A DNA stretch of 64,000 nucleotides from Colwellia psychrerythraea (GCF_000764185.1 NZ_JQEC01000042.1:124001-188000), one strand, 5' to 3'. Positions 1 through 9,589 are shown, numbered from the stretch's first letter. Numbers and translations: made by a program. The notes: a model not told the origin generated them from the sequence alone.

Positions 1-1205
1 GCGGTGATGCTGATTTGTATGTGCGCTATGGTCAAGCTGCAAAATTAAGTGACTGGGATCAACGTCCCTTTAAGCCAGGTAATAATGAGACAGTGAACTA
101 TCAAAACCCGCAAGCTGGGGTTTATTTTGTTTCATTATTTTCATATAAAGCTTTTGCTGATGTAAAATTAATTGCTAACTGGCAAGATCCCCTCGGCGCC
201 AAGATTGTTAGCGATGGTCCTTATGTACTTGAAGATAAGCTAGGCTCTAAACAAGCTTATTGGATATGTGAGAATGCAGTACATCAAACAAGCGTGATCA
301 AAAGTAAAGTTAACCGCCCCAAAGCTTGTGATTTATTACCTGAGCCCACCTTAACCCCCGCGCCTCATCTCATTGCTAAAAATGTATATAAAGGTGTAAA
401 AAAAATAGTCGCATTAAGTGATATACATGGCCAATTTGATGTCTTAGTTGAGCTTTTAACTAATCATCATATTATTAATGAAAAAGGCGACTGGAGCTTT
501 GCTGATGGCCACATGGTAATTACCGGTGATATGTTTGACCGTGGTGAGCAGGTTAATGAAGTACTGTGGCTTTTATATAAGCTTGATTTCCAAGCGCAAC
601 AAGCGGGTGGACGGTTACATTTATTAATGGGTAATCATGAACAAATGGTTTTTATGGGCGATCTTCGCTATGTTCATGAAAAATATAAAGTCACTGAAGA
701 ATTACTCAGTCGCAGCTATAACCAACTTTATGATAAAAACACAGAAATAGGAACTTGGCTACGTAGTAAACATACTCTCGTTAAAATAAATGATGCTTTA
801 TTTCTTCATGGTGGTATCAGCCTACAATGGATTGATAGAAAGTTAACTATCGGGCAAGTCAATCAACTGTTTCGGCGACATATTGATGATGAAAAAATGA
901 AAATAAAAAATGATGATACCTTAAACTTTTTATTTTATAACCAGGGACCTACTTGGTTTAGAGGTTACTTTACTGAAGAATTCCCTGAGAAGGATGTCGA
1001 TAAGTTATTAAACTACTTCGACATTAATCATATTGTTGTTGGTCATACATCACAAGAACAAGTGATGGGGCTTTTTAATAATAAAATTATCGCAATAGAT
1101 AGTAGTATAAAGTTAGGAGAATCAGGTGAGTTATTGCTGCTTGAACAAGGGAAACTCACCCGAGGTTTATTTGATGGTTCAACATTAAGGTTGCAGGTCC
1201 ACTGA
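1..1205 (+). CDS. Secreted PPP-type metallophosphatase with PPC domain (5' partial)
   Basis: The reading frame is already open at the first bases of the window (frame starting at base 3), where it encodes GDADLYVRYG, the core of a bacterial pre-peptidase C-terminal (PPC) domain. The true start and signal peptide therefore lie upstream. After the PPC segment and a linker comes a calcineurin-like phosphatase domain with the PPP-family motifs SDIHGQ, GDMFDRG, GNHEQM, LHGG and VVGHTS, which supply the dimetal ligands. This pattern is that of Shewanella-like bacterial PPP phosphatases; the substrate (phosphoprotein or small phosphoester) cannot be told. The PPC domain implies export. The PPC is very like the first PPC of the phosphatase at 13605-16883. 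The 3' end overlaps the convergent regulator gene by 21 bases. The catalytic class is well supported; the specific activity is inferred. Confidence 0.8.
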   Translation, partial: GDADLYVRYGQAAKLSDWDQRPFKPGNNETVNYQNPQAGVYFVSLFSYKAFADVKLIANWQDPLGAKIVSDGPYVLEDKLGSKQAYWICENAVHQTSVIKSKVNRPKACDLLPEPTLTPAPHLIAKNVYKGVKKIVALSDIHGQFDVLVELLTNHHIINEKGDWSFADGHMVITGDMFDRGEQVNEVLWLLYKLDFQAQQAGGRLHLLMGNHEQMVFMGDLRYVHEKYKVTEELLSRSYNQLYDKNTEIGTWLRSKHTLVKINDALFLHGGISLQWIDRKLTIGQVNQLFRRHIDDEKMKIKNDDTLNFLFYNQGPTWFRGYFTEEFPEKDVDKLLNYFDINHIVVGHTSQEQVMGLFNNKIIAIDSSIKLGESGELLLLEQGKLTRGLFDGSTLRLQVH

Positions 1206-3359
1206 CCAAATATCACCATTTAACTGACTTATTTTACTCGCCGTAAAGTTATAGATTCGTTTTTTTGAACGAGAGCTTAACTCCAGCATAGGGTAAATCC
1301 CCACTCTGTGCTGCTCCCCTTTAGTTAAATCTAGCTGCCATAGCTCGCTTTGGTTTATATTTTCAAAGGATGATAGATAATATAAAAACTCATCATCAAC
1401 AAACCAATTTCTAGGTAAGTCATACTGTGTTGAATTTGCTATCAAGTTAGGCACTGTGTTTCTATCCCATAACCAAATCCCAGCAGCTTTATGGCTTGTA
1501 TAAACTATTTGCCGTTTATCAGGTGTTAGTCTAGCTTGATAAATGTTTAAGTCTGATAGTTTTTTCTTCTGTTGCAATTCCGTGTCATATTGAAATAAAT
1601 ACCAGCTATCTTTTTGTCTTTGCGTGAAAAGTATTAATTGGTTTGTTTGCCAGTCAGCAATATTTATCGGGCTTTGACCTAATGCAATTCTACTATGCTG
1701 ATTTGTGTCAATTTGATAATTAAATAAATAATATTCACCTTTAACCTTTAAGGTTGCAACTAACTTTGTGCTATCCGGCGACCAACGTAAATCATAAATA
1801 TAATCAGCAATACTTGACTCAATATGAGATAGATTATTACCTTGAAGTAGCCAAATTTCAGACTGCCCTGTGCGGTTGGACACAAAAGCTAAATTCCGTC
1901 CATTTTGGCTAACATCACCTTCAGTATCATTCGCTTGAGAAATGGTTAGGTTATGACCTAGATTTGCGTCTTTCAGTGGATAATTTACCACTTGAGTTGA
2001 TTGCTTAGACTGACTAAAAATTAACTGTTCATTTCGAGCAATGAAATGCATATCGAGCGTGCTAAAGCTATTGTTCTCAATACTATTAATGCTTTCAACA
2101 GTTAACTTACCTGTCAGTGATAACCTTGACGTTCCCTTTGCTAAAGATAGCAACAACTCCTTATCATTTAACCAGACATAACTTAGTATTTGGGAAAAAT
2201 TAGCGCTTATCCTTTGCATTTCACCTTGTAAATCCACCACAAATAAAGCTTGCTCCCGATAGGCAAAATGTCGGATAAAAGCAATTCGATTTCCATCCGG
2301 AGAAAACTTAGGTAACTGATCTTTTATCCCCGTTCCGCTATGAGTTAGCAGCTGGGGTTGCTTTAGTTCTGTATGTACAATGAAGATACTAGGCCTGCCT
2401 GTTTCCGGGTGGGCCTGAGTGTAAGCAAGTAAGTTTTGCTCGGGGTGCCAACTTAAACCATGACTTGTTTGTTTAAGCGTAATAATCGATTGAATATCAT
2501 TGGAGTTAACATTAATTATCGCCAGCTCACTTTTATTTACTTGGTCTGAGATAACAGCTAAAGAAACATTGTCTTTGTTAAAAGTTGGATAGCTATAATT
2601 ATGCTTTTTATTACCAAGCCAATACGTTTGGTTGTTAGTTTTATTTAATAGTTTTAATTGGTTTGGTTTACCTTTAGTTCTGGCTACGTAGACAAGTGAC
2701 TCACCATTGTAAGAAACCACAGGCATAACATTCTGCTCTTGGCTATAAGTGAGACGACTTAGCTTTCTTTGAGAGCTATCTGACTTTTCCTGAGTGTCGA
2801 ATACAGTGCTAAATAGGCCTACCAGGATTAGGGGGACTAAAACAATAGTTGAATAAGTCTGCCATAATTTCAACGGGTATCTGTCAAAAAATGATGACTC
2901 TTTAGTGGTTGATTTTACCTGAGCTTGTTTTGGTTTTAGTTTTAGTTTGTCAACTGCAGCATTTTTAGATGATAGGTTTTTTTCTATATTTTTCAGGACT
3001 GATGCTTGGTGTTCTTTAACTCGGGGGTCTTCTAATATTGTTGTTGGAGCAATTAATTTGTAGCCCCTATTGCGAATAGTAGCAATATATTGGGGGTTAT
3101 TCGGAGTATCACCTAAAGAACGGCGAATATTCCACATTGCTCGATTGAGAGCATCCTCAGTGACAACTTGGTTTTTCCAAAATTCGGCAAATAAAACTTC
3201 TCTAGAAACTACATTATTAGCATGCATTACCAGATATTGAAGAATAGCCATGGCTTTAGGCTCAAGATGAATTTTACGACTTCCATGCCACATCAAATTC
3301 TGATTGGCATCTGCTTGCCAATCTCCTACTTGAAACAGATGAGGTAGGATTTCACTCAT
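1185..3359 (-). CDS. CadC/ToxR-type transmembrane regulator with TolB-like propeller
   Basis: A 724-residue protein. Residues about 8-105 form an OmpR/ToxR-type winged helix (Trans_reg_C) ending in the typical RNRGYKL turn. A single membrane helix lies at about 166-187 (STIVLVPLILVGLF). The periplasmic part, about 200-724, has repeated WSPD/FSPDG-type blades of a TolB/WD40-like beta propeller. This is a one-component regulator in which the membrane protein itself binds DNA and the propeller probably senses an envelope or substrate signal. A putative -10 lies about 50 bases upstream. Such regulators often sit next to secreted hydrolase genes in Alteromonadales, and this one lies between a phosphatase and a collagenase; the target is unknown. 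A second member of the family is at 28972-31281. Confidence 0.85.
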   Translation of the reverse strand: MSEILPHLFQVGDWQADANQNLMWHGSRKIHLEPKAMAILQYLVMHANNVVSREVLFAEFWKNQVVTEDALNRAMWNIRRSLGDTPNNPQYIATIRNRGYKLIAPTTILEDPRVKEHQASVLKNIEKNLSSKNAAVDKLKLKPKQAQVKSTTKESSFFDRYPLKLWQTYSTIVLVPLILVGLFSTVFDTQEKSDSSQRKLSRLTYSQEQNVMPVVSYNGESLVYVARTKGKPNQLKLLNKTNNQTYWLGNKKHNYSYPTFNKDNVSLAVISDQVNKSELAIINVNSNDIQSIITLKQTSHGLSWHPEQNLLAYTQAHPETGRPSIFIVHTELKQPQLLTHSGTGIKDQLPKFSPDGNRIAFIRHFAYREQALFVVDLQGEMQRISANFSQILSYVWLNDKELLLSLAKGTSRLSLTGKLTVESINSIENNSFSTLDMHFIARNEQLIFSQSKQSTQVVNYPLKDANLGHNLTISQANDTEGDVSQNGRNLAFVSNRTGQSEIWLLQGNNLSHIESSIADYIYDLRWSPDSTKLVATLKVKGEYYLFNYQIDTNQHSRIALGQSPINIADWQTNQLILFTQRQKDSWYLFQYDTELQQKKKLSDLNIYQARLTPDKRQIVYTSHKAAGIWLWDRNTVPNLIANSTQYDLPRNWFVDDEFLYYLSSFENINQSELWQLDLTKGEQHRVGIYPMLELSSRSKKRIYNFTASKISQLNGDIWSVDLQP

Positions 3360-3410
3360 AGGCGAACTGTTATCATATATTTGTACCCAGTTTTTTGTTG
3401 TTATAGTTAG

Positions 3411-3416
3411 AGTATA
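3411..3416 (-). promoter_or_regulatory. Putative -10 box for the CadC-like regulator
   Basis: On the minus strand the hexamer is TATACT, preceded by an AT-rich stretch, about 50 bases upstream of the ATG at 3359. No convincing -35 hexamer is seen, so this is a weak call. Confidence 0.35.
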
Positions 3417-3426
3417 ATATTTTTAT

Positions 3427-3455
3427 TAAAAAAAAAAGCCGCTCAAATGAGCGGC
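3427..3455 (-). terminator. Rho-independent terminator (minus strand)
   Basis: A perfect 7-bp stem GCCGCTC/GAGCGGC with a 4-base loop is followed on the minus strand by a run of ten T. It points at minus-strand transcription arriving from the right. Because another terminator already sits at 3872-3897, this one suggests a separate short transcript between them. Confidence 0.85.
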
Positions 3456-3871
3456 AAAGGATCACCTGAAATAATTTTACGAGGCTTAATTCATATAACT
3501 ATTCTTCGGGGCACAAGTCCATCAGATGATTTACCATTAGATTAATGACTCAACAAACAGCAAGAATATTGAGTTATGGCTAAGTAGTAAACATTTGATG
3601 CAACTCTATTTGGCAGTATTTTAGAGTAAAAGCCAACCTACCAATTATGATGGTGCCTTATGTAACCTTACGGCATAAGCTACTGTTAATATTATCAATA
3701 TTGTCTTCGTTAGTGACTTATAGCTGGTTATTAGTAGATATTGAAGCTTGTTGCACAAAGTTTTTCCTTTGATATTGGCAACTATTGAGTTGTATATATG
3801 GTGGCGTGCGTAATAGAGGGTAACTAGACTCAGCTTATTTATAGAATATATAACAGCAAAGAAACAACTAA
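3456..3871 (-). other. Intergenic stretch, possible small RNA transcript
   Basis: About 415 bases lie between two minus-strand terminators with no convincing protein gene; a 12-codon frame near 3535-3500 lacks a ribosome binding site. A strong terminator at the left end without a gene in front of it is what a small RNA or very short peptide gene would look like. No clear promoter was found. Confidence 0.3.
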
Positions 3872-3897
3872 TAAAAAAACGCTGACTAGCAGCGTTT
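3872..3897 (-). terminator. Rho-independent terminator of the small exported-protein gene
   Basis: Stem ACGCTG/CAGCGT with loop ACTAG, followed on the minus strand by seven T. It lies 28 bases after the stop codon of the gene at 3925-4347 and probably ends the collagenase transcript too. Confidence 0.8.
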
Positions 3898-3924
3898 TGA
3901 ATATATTATATTAGCAGGGACAAC

Positions 3925-4347
3925 TTAATTGCTTGCACCTAATGGCGGTGCTGGTTCATTTACCTTCCTTGCTCGGCTAACCGGAGCATGTTCATGGCCA
4001 TGTCCTTGAGTTACGTTATCTCTGGCATCTCTTGATTGGTTCGCGGTAAGAGGTGGAGGTGGAGCTGGTCTCGAATAGCCTCTTACTTCTCGTGGTGCTT
4101 CTTCTTGCTGGTGTTTACTTTTTTCTATTTGACGAGTTGTTTCCGTAGTGTTCTTGGTACTCGCTAGGTAAGCACTTTCGTTTTCCTCACCATGGATAAT
4201 GCGACTATTTTGAATATTGCTCTGACCTGTTATTTCTTCAACAGGCTCTGCAAGTCCGTTCTCTTCATCACTTGATATGAGTTGATATCCAAATGCTGTA
4301 ATAGCGGCGGTTACGGAAACCATGATCAATAACTTTATTGGTTTCAT
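3925..4347 (-). CDS. Small exported Pro/His-rich protein, unknown function
   Basis: A 140-residue protein with an N-terminal hydrophobic segment (about residues 5-23), which could be an uncleaved anchor or a signal peptide. The rest is polar and low in complexity: an acidic, Gln-rich middle, the proline run RPAPPPPL, a GHGHEHAP histidine cluster and the tail PAPPLGASN. It looks disordered, and I recognise no family. The start is backed by AAGGAT seven bases before the ATG. It lies 76 bases downstream of the collagenase stop on the same strand, with an inverted repeat between them, and is followed by a strong terminator, so the two genes may be co-transcribed. The His cluster could bind metal, but that is speculative. 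Confidence 0.65.
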   Translation of the reverse strand: MKPIKLLIMVSVTAAITAFGYQLISSDEENGLAEPVEEITGQSNIQNSRIIHGEENESAYLASTKNTTETTRQIEKSKHQQEEAPREVRGYSRPAPPPPLTANQSRDARDNVTQGHGHEHAPVSRARKVNEPAPPLGASN

Positions 4348-4378
4348 CTTTTAATCCTTATGACTCTGGTAAATAGCT

Positions 4379-4413
4379 GAGCTAAAAGCCACATAATTCG
4401 CGACCTTTAGCTC
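4379..4413 (-). repeat. Inverted repeat between collagenase and small protein genes
   Basis: GAGCTAAA and TTTAGCTC form an 8-bp stem across a 19-base loop. There is no T-run, so it is more likely an mRNA stability or processing hairpin than a terminator. Confidence 0.4.
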
Positions 4414-4423
4414 GTTATGATAA

Positions 4424-7400
4424 TTATTGCACGCTTAACTGCAGTTTCATGCCACCGAAGTCACCCGTTAAGGTGATGTAATGCCAATAGACATCAGCCG
4501 ATAGCTCAACAGTAATACTATCGTTATTACCATTACCATTTGCCATGCCGTCATTATCTTCAGCGGAAGGTCTACCATCAATTTTATATAAAATATCAGC
4601 ATTTCCCCAGCCACCAGAGGTGGTTATCAGTAAAGATGATGCTAAGCCATCAGGGTTTGGTATAGAAAATGATGCTCTGCCAGATTCTGAGGTTATACAC
4701 TCAACCGTACTATCAAAAGCAATATGACGCATCTCTTTGTCATAAGCATTTTCAGGGTTTTCAACTACACATGGAGAGAAATCCGTGCTGATAGTGACAG
4801 GTTCACCTTCCCAGTTGCCGGCTTGGCCACTGCTTAATGCTTCATCATCATTTGGACCAAACTCAACAATACCACTGCGTTGTGTTGATAAGTCGCTTAC
4901 TAACCATAAGTTCCATTCTGCATCATAACTAGTCGCTATATTGTCGATAAACACTTGATAGTCTTGATATTGATTATTTCTTAAGTAAGCTAATATTTGA
5001 TTAACATCATCTAGATGATTTTCAAACATAAACCTTACCGCTAAATATCCCCAACGGTAAATACGGTCTTGACCGACAGAGTAATCATTTTTAAAGATTT
5101 CAGACAAGGCATACTCTTGATTTTTTCCTAAATCAATCGCTCTAGTATTGTCATCAAGGTTTGAAATGTACTCAGCTAGTCCTTCTGTCCACCACACTGT
5201 GTCAGTTGACAAACCTGCCGAAAAACTACCATAGAGATTGAAACGTGCATCTAAATAATGAACGTACTCATGTTGTAAATTCCAAACATGAAAATCAGGA
5301 CGTTTCCATTCGGCTTCATAAGCAATAAAGCGAGCTTGGTTTTTATCATTGCTTGGAGAACCTTCAAGGTACATACCACCATTATTGGTATCAATATTAA
5401 AGAATTGCCCAGCGTAGGTGCCATATTCGTCAGAAGAGTCAAAAACAACTAACTCAAGCGAGGTATTGTTATCATCAGCTACAGGTATCTCTAATGTTTC
5501 AAGTATTAGATGAAAGTTAGCTTCTTGTTGTCCAAGAACACCACAAATCCACTCACCCTGATCATTATATAGTTCTTGAGCACGTATTTTTAAGCTGTCA
5601 GAGCACTTATAGTTAAAAGACAATGTGTCTTTTTCTAACATATAAGCAAAACCACACATATCATAATAACCACAATCAGCGCGATCATAATAATCAGCCA
5701 TACTCGCAGCAGCTAACCATATTACCTTGGTGTTATCATCTTTATTGGTTGAATCAATTACACCCTTAACTAACACCTTAACTCTTGGGATCATTTCTTC
5801 AATATGATACAAGCGACCTAATTCTCTTACCGCATTGACCAATACATATTCAGCGTCAGTATCTAAGATGTCTCTGTGGATTAATTGAAAATTATTTAAG
5901 GCATCTAATATACTGTCATCATAGGCAAAAATGGCCTGCATTTCATCATCCCATTGAGCGCGGAATAATATGGTGAATATTGCATTTGCTGCGCCATTCA
6001 TACCCCGATTATTTTTCCATTGCTCATTATATTCTGCGAGTACCTTTAGAATAATATGGTTAAATTTCGAGCCTAAATTTGCAGAATCTATTAAAGTGAT
6101 TGCTTCTCTTAGTACGGGTGCATTTTCATCACTTACAAGCCATGCATTGTCGTTATTAAAGAAAACATTTAGTGCATTAATAATATTATCTTGAGCAGCT
6201 GAGCTATATTCAGCAATATCTTCAGGAGAATAATACTGAACATAATAAGCCGCTCGTAAATAATACATCATCGACTCAAGACCAGTAGTATCTTCTCCTG
6301 AATAACTTAGTGCACGCTCCTCAATAGCCTTGGCTACAGATGTAACATTTTCTTCAGAGAATAATTGTGCTGCATCAGTACCAACTACTTGAAAGAGAGG
6401 GCTGACAGTTTGACTATCATTACTGGCTAGCTGATTAACAAGAGCAGTACCATCAAGGCTAAGATAAACATCTGCACCTGTTAACGGCTCTGAATTGTCA
6501 TCTATATCAAATAAAGACGCATCTACTGTGTAATTGTTTGTTGTTTCGGTTAATACCGCAACAGCTACACAACTATCTTCACTATCAGCAATCATCATGC
6601 GATCACCTTGTGTCCATGTAATCGCGTTATAGCTATCGCCCTTTTCCAAGGTTTGATAATTTTTAGTTAGGTCCGCTTTTCCTATTGAAGGGTTTACCCA
6701 ATAAAGCTTAACTGTATTATTCGTGGTATTGGTAATACTTATTGCTGCATCGCCAGTTGTGCGTTCATGCCAATTTAATAAATCACAGCTGCCTAGTGTA
6801 TTTGCTGCTGGGATTATTTCACTAGTAATAGCATCGGCTACCATTGTTTGGTTGATTGTGTAGGTATTAACCGTTTCAGTCATAACTGCTACACCTAAAC
6901 AATTTCGTACTTGGTCGGCAACAACTAAACGATCACCTTTCTTCCAGTTGTCAGCAGTATAATTTTCGCCATTATTTAAGGTTTTGTATGGGTAATCAAA
7001 ATCTACTTCACCTGTGCTGCTATCTACCCAATATAAAGTTACCGGAGTATCTGTGCTGTTAGTAATACTAACGGTGGCTGATACGCTCGAGTCACGTACA
7101 TATTGATAAACTAAATCACAGCTGCCAAAAGTATTTGCGGCTGGAATTATTTGCTGCGGTGGTGCTACCGCATCAGTATTGTTCTGTGCCCAATTAAGGA
7201 AACCATCACCATCTGTTGCAGAAATACGTGCAAGTTCGGTTTGGTATAAGCTTTTATCTGTTTTGCGTAGTGCCTCGACAAGTAGTGCTACATCTGCGGA
7301 TCTTTCTTGTGAAAGATACTGCATAGCAAGATAGCTCCACGGGTATAGGTTGCTAAAGCCGTACTCCATAAACAAGATGTTATCTAATGGCGGGATAAAT

Positions 7401-9589
7401 TCACCAACTACAGAGTTTAAGTTACGCTCATTACCAACATCCTTAGAGATGAACTCAGCCCAACCTTCGGCCCACGAAACGGTATTGTCATGGTAACTGT
7501 ACTTGCCATATAAGTTGTATCGAGCATCAAGATAATGAACAAATTCGTGTTCTAAGTTATAAACATCACCACCGGCTGCACAAGAATACGGTACCCAAGC
7601 ATCAGGACATTCCATGGCATGAAATCTTGCCACATTGCCCACTACAGAAGGATCGCCTTCAAGGTAAATACCACCATTGTCAGTGCTATGGTTAAAGAAT
7701 TCGTAGCCATATTCATCATAATCTTCAGGTGAGGCATAAACTACCACCTCTAACTTTTGATTATTGTCGTCAGCAACAGGGATGTTGTTGGTTGCAAAGA
7801 AAGCATGAAACTTATCTTCAATTGCAGTCATCTTATTACAAGCGTTAACAAATTGATCGTTTGTCATCGCTTGTGAGCGAATAAGAATATTGTCGTTACA
7901 TTGGTAGTTGATTGATAAAATGTCATCTACTGTCGGTTTTGCTATACAGTATTGTGCAAGCGCATCATTTTCATCACATAGGCGGTTTGTTGTTTCCAAG
8001 AAAGTGGCTGTCACTTCTTTTTTTGCCGTATCTACAGAGATATCATTGGTCACCTTATCAAAAATTTCAATGATGATACTATCAATACGTGCTTGGGTGG
8101 CTTCATCGGCTATGTTACTAACATTACCTAAGGCAATGAATAAATGCCCTAAAATCCACTTCTTATCTTTATCATCATCCCAGCGTAAGTCTAAACCGGT
8201 TTCACCTAAACCATAGCTGCGTAACACCGATATCACTTTTAACATATTGTCATTAAATGCTGAGTGTAAAGCACTGCTGTTATCAGCATAATAGGCCATG
8301 TCATAAACAGCTTTAAGAAGCTGGTTAGTACTGGCGCCATAATTTGCATGGGTGTATGGCTCTGAAAGCTCTGAATATACTTGCAGCAGAGCAAGTAAGT
8401 GTGGCAGTTGCTCTGCAAAATACTCACTAATGGGTGAGTTAGTAAAGTTGAGCATTGCGGTTGCGTAGCTCTCTTGAATTAAACCAACGGGAGCATTAGT
8501 TGAGTGAAACTCACTCATTTTAGCCACCGCTTGCAAAGCATTACTCAGACGTTGCGCTTCATCACGAGTAAAGTCTTGATAAGGACCATTGAAGCTATAA
8601 TTTTTTAAAAAGTACATTAATTGATCTAAATCAATACTGTTTATATCATCTTGTTCCGCAAGGAAGTGAATAGCGTTGGCTACATCGGTGATAGGGTCTA
8701 TTGAACCACTAGATATGGCAGACCAATCACTCCAAGAGCTGGCTATAATTTGATTTACAGTGTCAGTAAATTCGCTGATCGAATTAAGCTCAGGTAAAGG
8801 AATATTTACTGGGACATCTTTATCGATAACGACATAGTCATCTGAATCTGAACTTGAAATTGCACTAACCAATAAGCTAACTCCTTGGTTCTTACCAAAG
8901 ATGCTGACATATAAACGTCCGCTATCAGCATTAACTATTAAGCTATTTTCAGTACCCTCATTTTCAGAAAACTCAGTATAACGTGATCGTGTCGCCCATT
9001 TCCCTTGGTTAATATAAATATCAGCATCACCCGTACCACCCGAGGTAGTGATGGTGATATTGGTATTGTCTTGTTCAACTTCAAGATGATAGTAGAGTCC
9101 GTTGCCTGAAATACATTCTTGCTGATCTAATGTTAAGGCATTGCCACTTAAGGTTTTGGCACCACACATGCCATCATTAATTGATGTATCTTGAACTTTA
9201 AAGCTTACTTGTTCGTGCTTGCCAAAAAGGCTGATGTAAAGTCTGCCTTCATCAGCCACTAAATCGAGTTGCTCAACCGTGCCTGGGTTATTTGTTCTGT
9301 TATCGTTTCTGCTACCCGTTGCCCAACCTGCTGTGCTGGTTAGGATGTCGGCTTGACCTGTGCCACCAAAGGTTGATATTTGTAACGGCGTGCCATCATT
9401 TTCAATATCAACCCAAAAATATAGACCGTTGCCGGTAGTACATTCTTTTTGCCCAAGGGTCAGGGCATTACCTGTTGTGGTGGAGTTGCCACACATTTCG
9501 GTTTCACTTGCATTACTATTCACTGAGGTAACGAGAGTTGTGATTACTGTTACAGCGGTGAGAAGATTTTTTATTATTTGATAATTCAT
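4424..9589 (-). CDS. Tandem (two-headed) M9-family collagenase-like metalloprotease
   Basis: A 1721-residue secreted protein with a Sec signal peptide (about 1-28). In order: two PPC domains (about 30-245), a first collagenase activator/catalytic module with HEFVH at 681-685 and a downstream EGWAE glutamate, two repeats of about 95 residues starting SCDL (about 820-1020), a second full collagenase module with HEYVH at 1440-1444 and EGLAE, and a C-terminal PPC domain (about 1600-1721). Both HExxH plus EGxAE sets, the zinc ligands of peptidase family M9, are intact. Typical M9 enzymes such as Vibrio and Clostridium collagenases have one catalytic module and are far shorter. The SCDL repeats contain LYWV, a TL-x-x-G turn and a TW-x-x-GD motif, which resembles the VHL beta domain found in secreted bacterial hydrolases. 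It probably degrades collagen or gelatin outside the cell; having two active heads is an inference from motifs. Confidence 0.9.
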   Translation of the reverse strand: MNYQIIKNLLTAVTVITTLVTSVNSNASETEMCGNSTTTGNALTLGQKECTTGNGLYFWVDIENDGTPLQISTFGGTGQADILTSTAGWATGSRNDNRTNNPGTVEQLDLVADEGRLYISLFGKHEQVSFKVQDTSINDGMCGAKTLSGNALTLDQQECISGNGLYYHLEVEQDNTNITITTSGGTGDADIYINQGKWATRSRYTEFSENEGTENSLIVNADSGRLYVSIFGKNQGVSLLVSAISSSDSDDYVVIDKDVPVNIPLPELNSISEFTDTVNQIIASSWSDWSAISSGSIDPITDVANAIHFLAEQDDINSIDLDQLMYFLKNYSFNGPYQDFTRDEAQRLSNALQAVAKMSEFHSTNAPVGLIQESYATAMLNFTNSPISEYFAEQLPHLLALLQVYSELSEPYTHANYGASTNQLLKAVYDMAYYADNSSALHSAFNDNMLKVISVLRSYGLGETGLDLRWDDDKDKKWILGHLFIALGNVSNIADEATQARIDSIIIEIFDKVTNDISVDTAKKEVTATFLETTNRLCDENDALAQYCIAKPTVDDILSINYQCNDNILIRSQAMTNDQFVNACNKMTAIEDKFHAFFATNNIPVADDNNQKLEVVVYASPEDYDEYGYEFFNHSTDNGGIYLEGDPSVVGNVARFHAMECPDAWVPYSCAAGGDVYNLEHEFVHYLDARYNLYGKYSYHDNTVSWAEGWAEFISKDVGNERNLNSVVGEFIPPLDNILFMEYGFSNLYPWSYLAMQYLSQERSADVALLVEALRKTDKSLYQTELARISATDGDGFLNWAQNNTDAVAPPQQIIPAANTFGSCDLVYQYVRDSSVSATVSITNSTDTPVTLYWVDSSTGEVDFDYPYKTLNNGENYTADNWKKGDRLVVADQVRNCLGVAVMTETVNTYTINQTMVADAITSEIIPAANTLGSCDLLNWHERTTGDAAISITNTTNNTVKLYWVNPSIGKADLTKNYQTLEKGDSYNAITWTQGDRMMIADSEDSCVAVAVLTETTNNYTVDASLFDIDDNSEPLTGADVYLSLDGTALVNQLASNDSQTVSPLFQVVGTDAAQLFSEENVTSVAKAIEERALSYSGEDTTGLESMMYYLRAAYYVQYYSPEDIAEYSSAAQDNIINALNVFFNNDNAWLVSDENAPVLREAITLIDSANLGSKFNHIILKVLAEYNEQWKNNRGMNGAANAIFTILFRAQWDDEMQAIFAYDDSILDALNNFQLIHRDILDTDAEYVLVNAVRELGRLYHIEEMIPRVKVLVKGVIDSTNKDDNTKVIWLAAASMADYYDRADCGYYDMCGFAYMLEKDTLSFNYKCSDSLKIRAQELYNDQGEWICGVLGQQEANFHLILETLEIPVADDNNTSLELVVFDSSDEYGTYAGQFFNIDTNNGGMYLEGSPSNDKNQARFIAYEAEWKRPDFHVWNLQHEYVHYLDARFNLYGSFSAGLSTDTVWWTEGLAEYISNLDDNTRAIDLGKNQEYALSEIFKNDYSVGQDRIYRWGYLAVRFMFENHLDDVNQILAYLRNNQYQDYQVFIDNIATSYDAEWNLWLVSDLSTQRSGIVEFGPNDDEALSSGQAGNWEGEPVTISTDFSPCVVENPENAYDKEMRHIAFDSTVECITSESGRASFSIPNPDGLASSLLITTSGGWGNADILYKIDGRPSAEDNDGMANGNGNNDSITVELSADVYWHYITLTGDFGGMKLQLSVQ

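Noticed and set aside
3500..3540. 12-codon minus-strand frame (MVNHLMDLCPEE)
   Set aside because: No ribosome binding site, very short and directly preceded by a stop; not enough to call a peptide gene.
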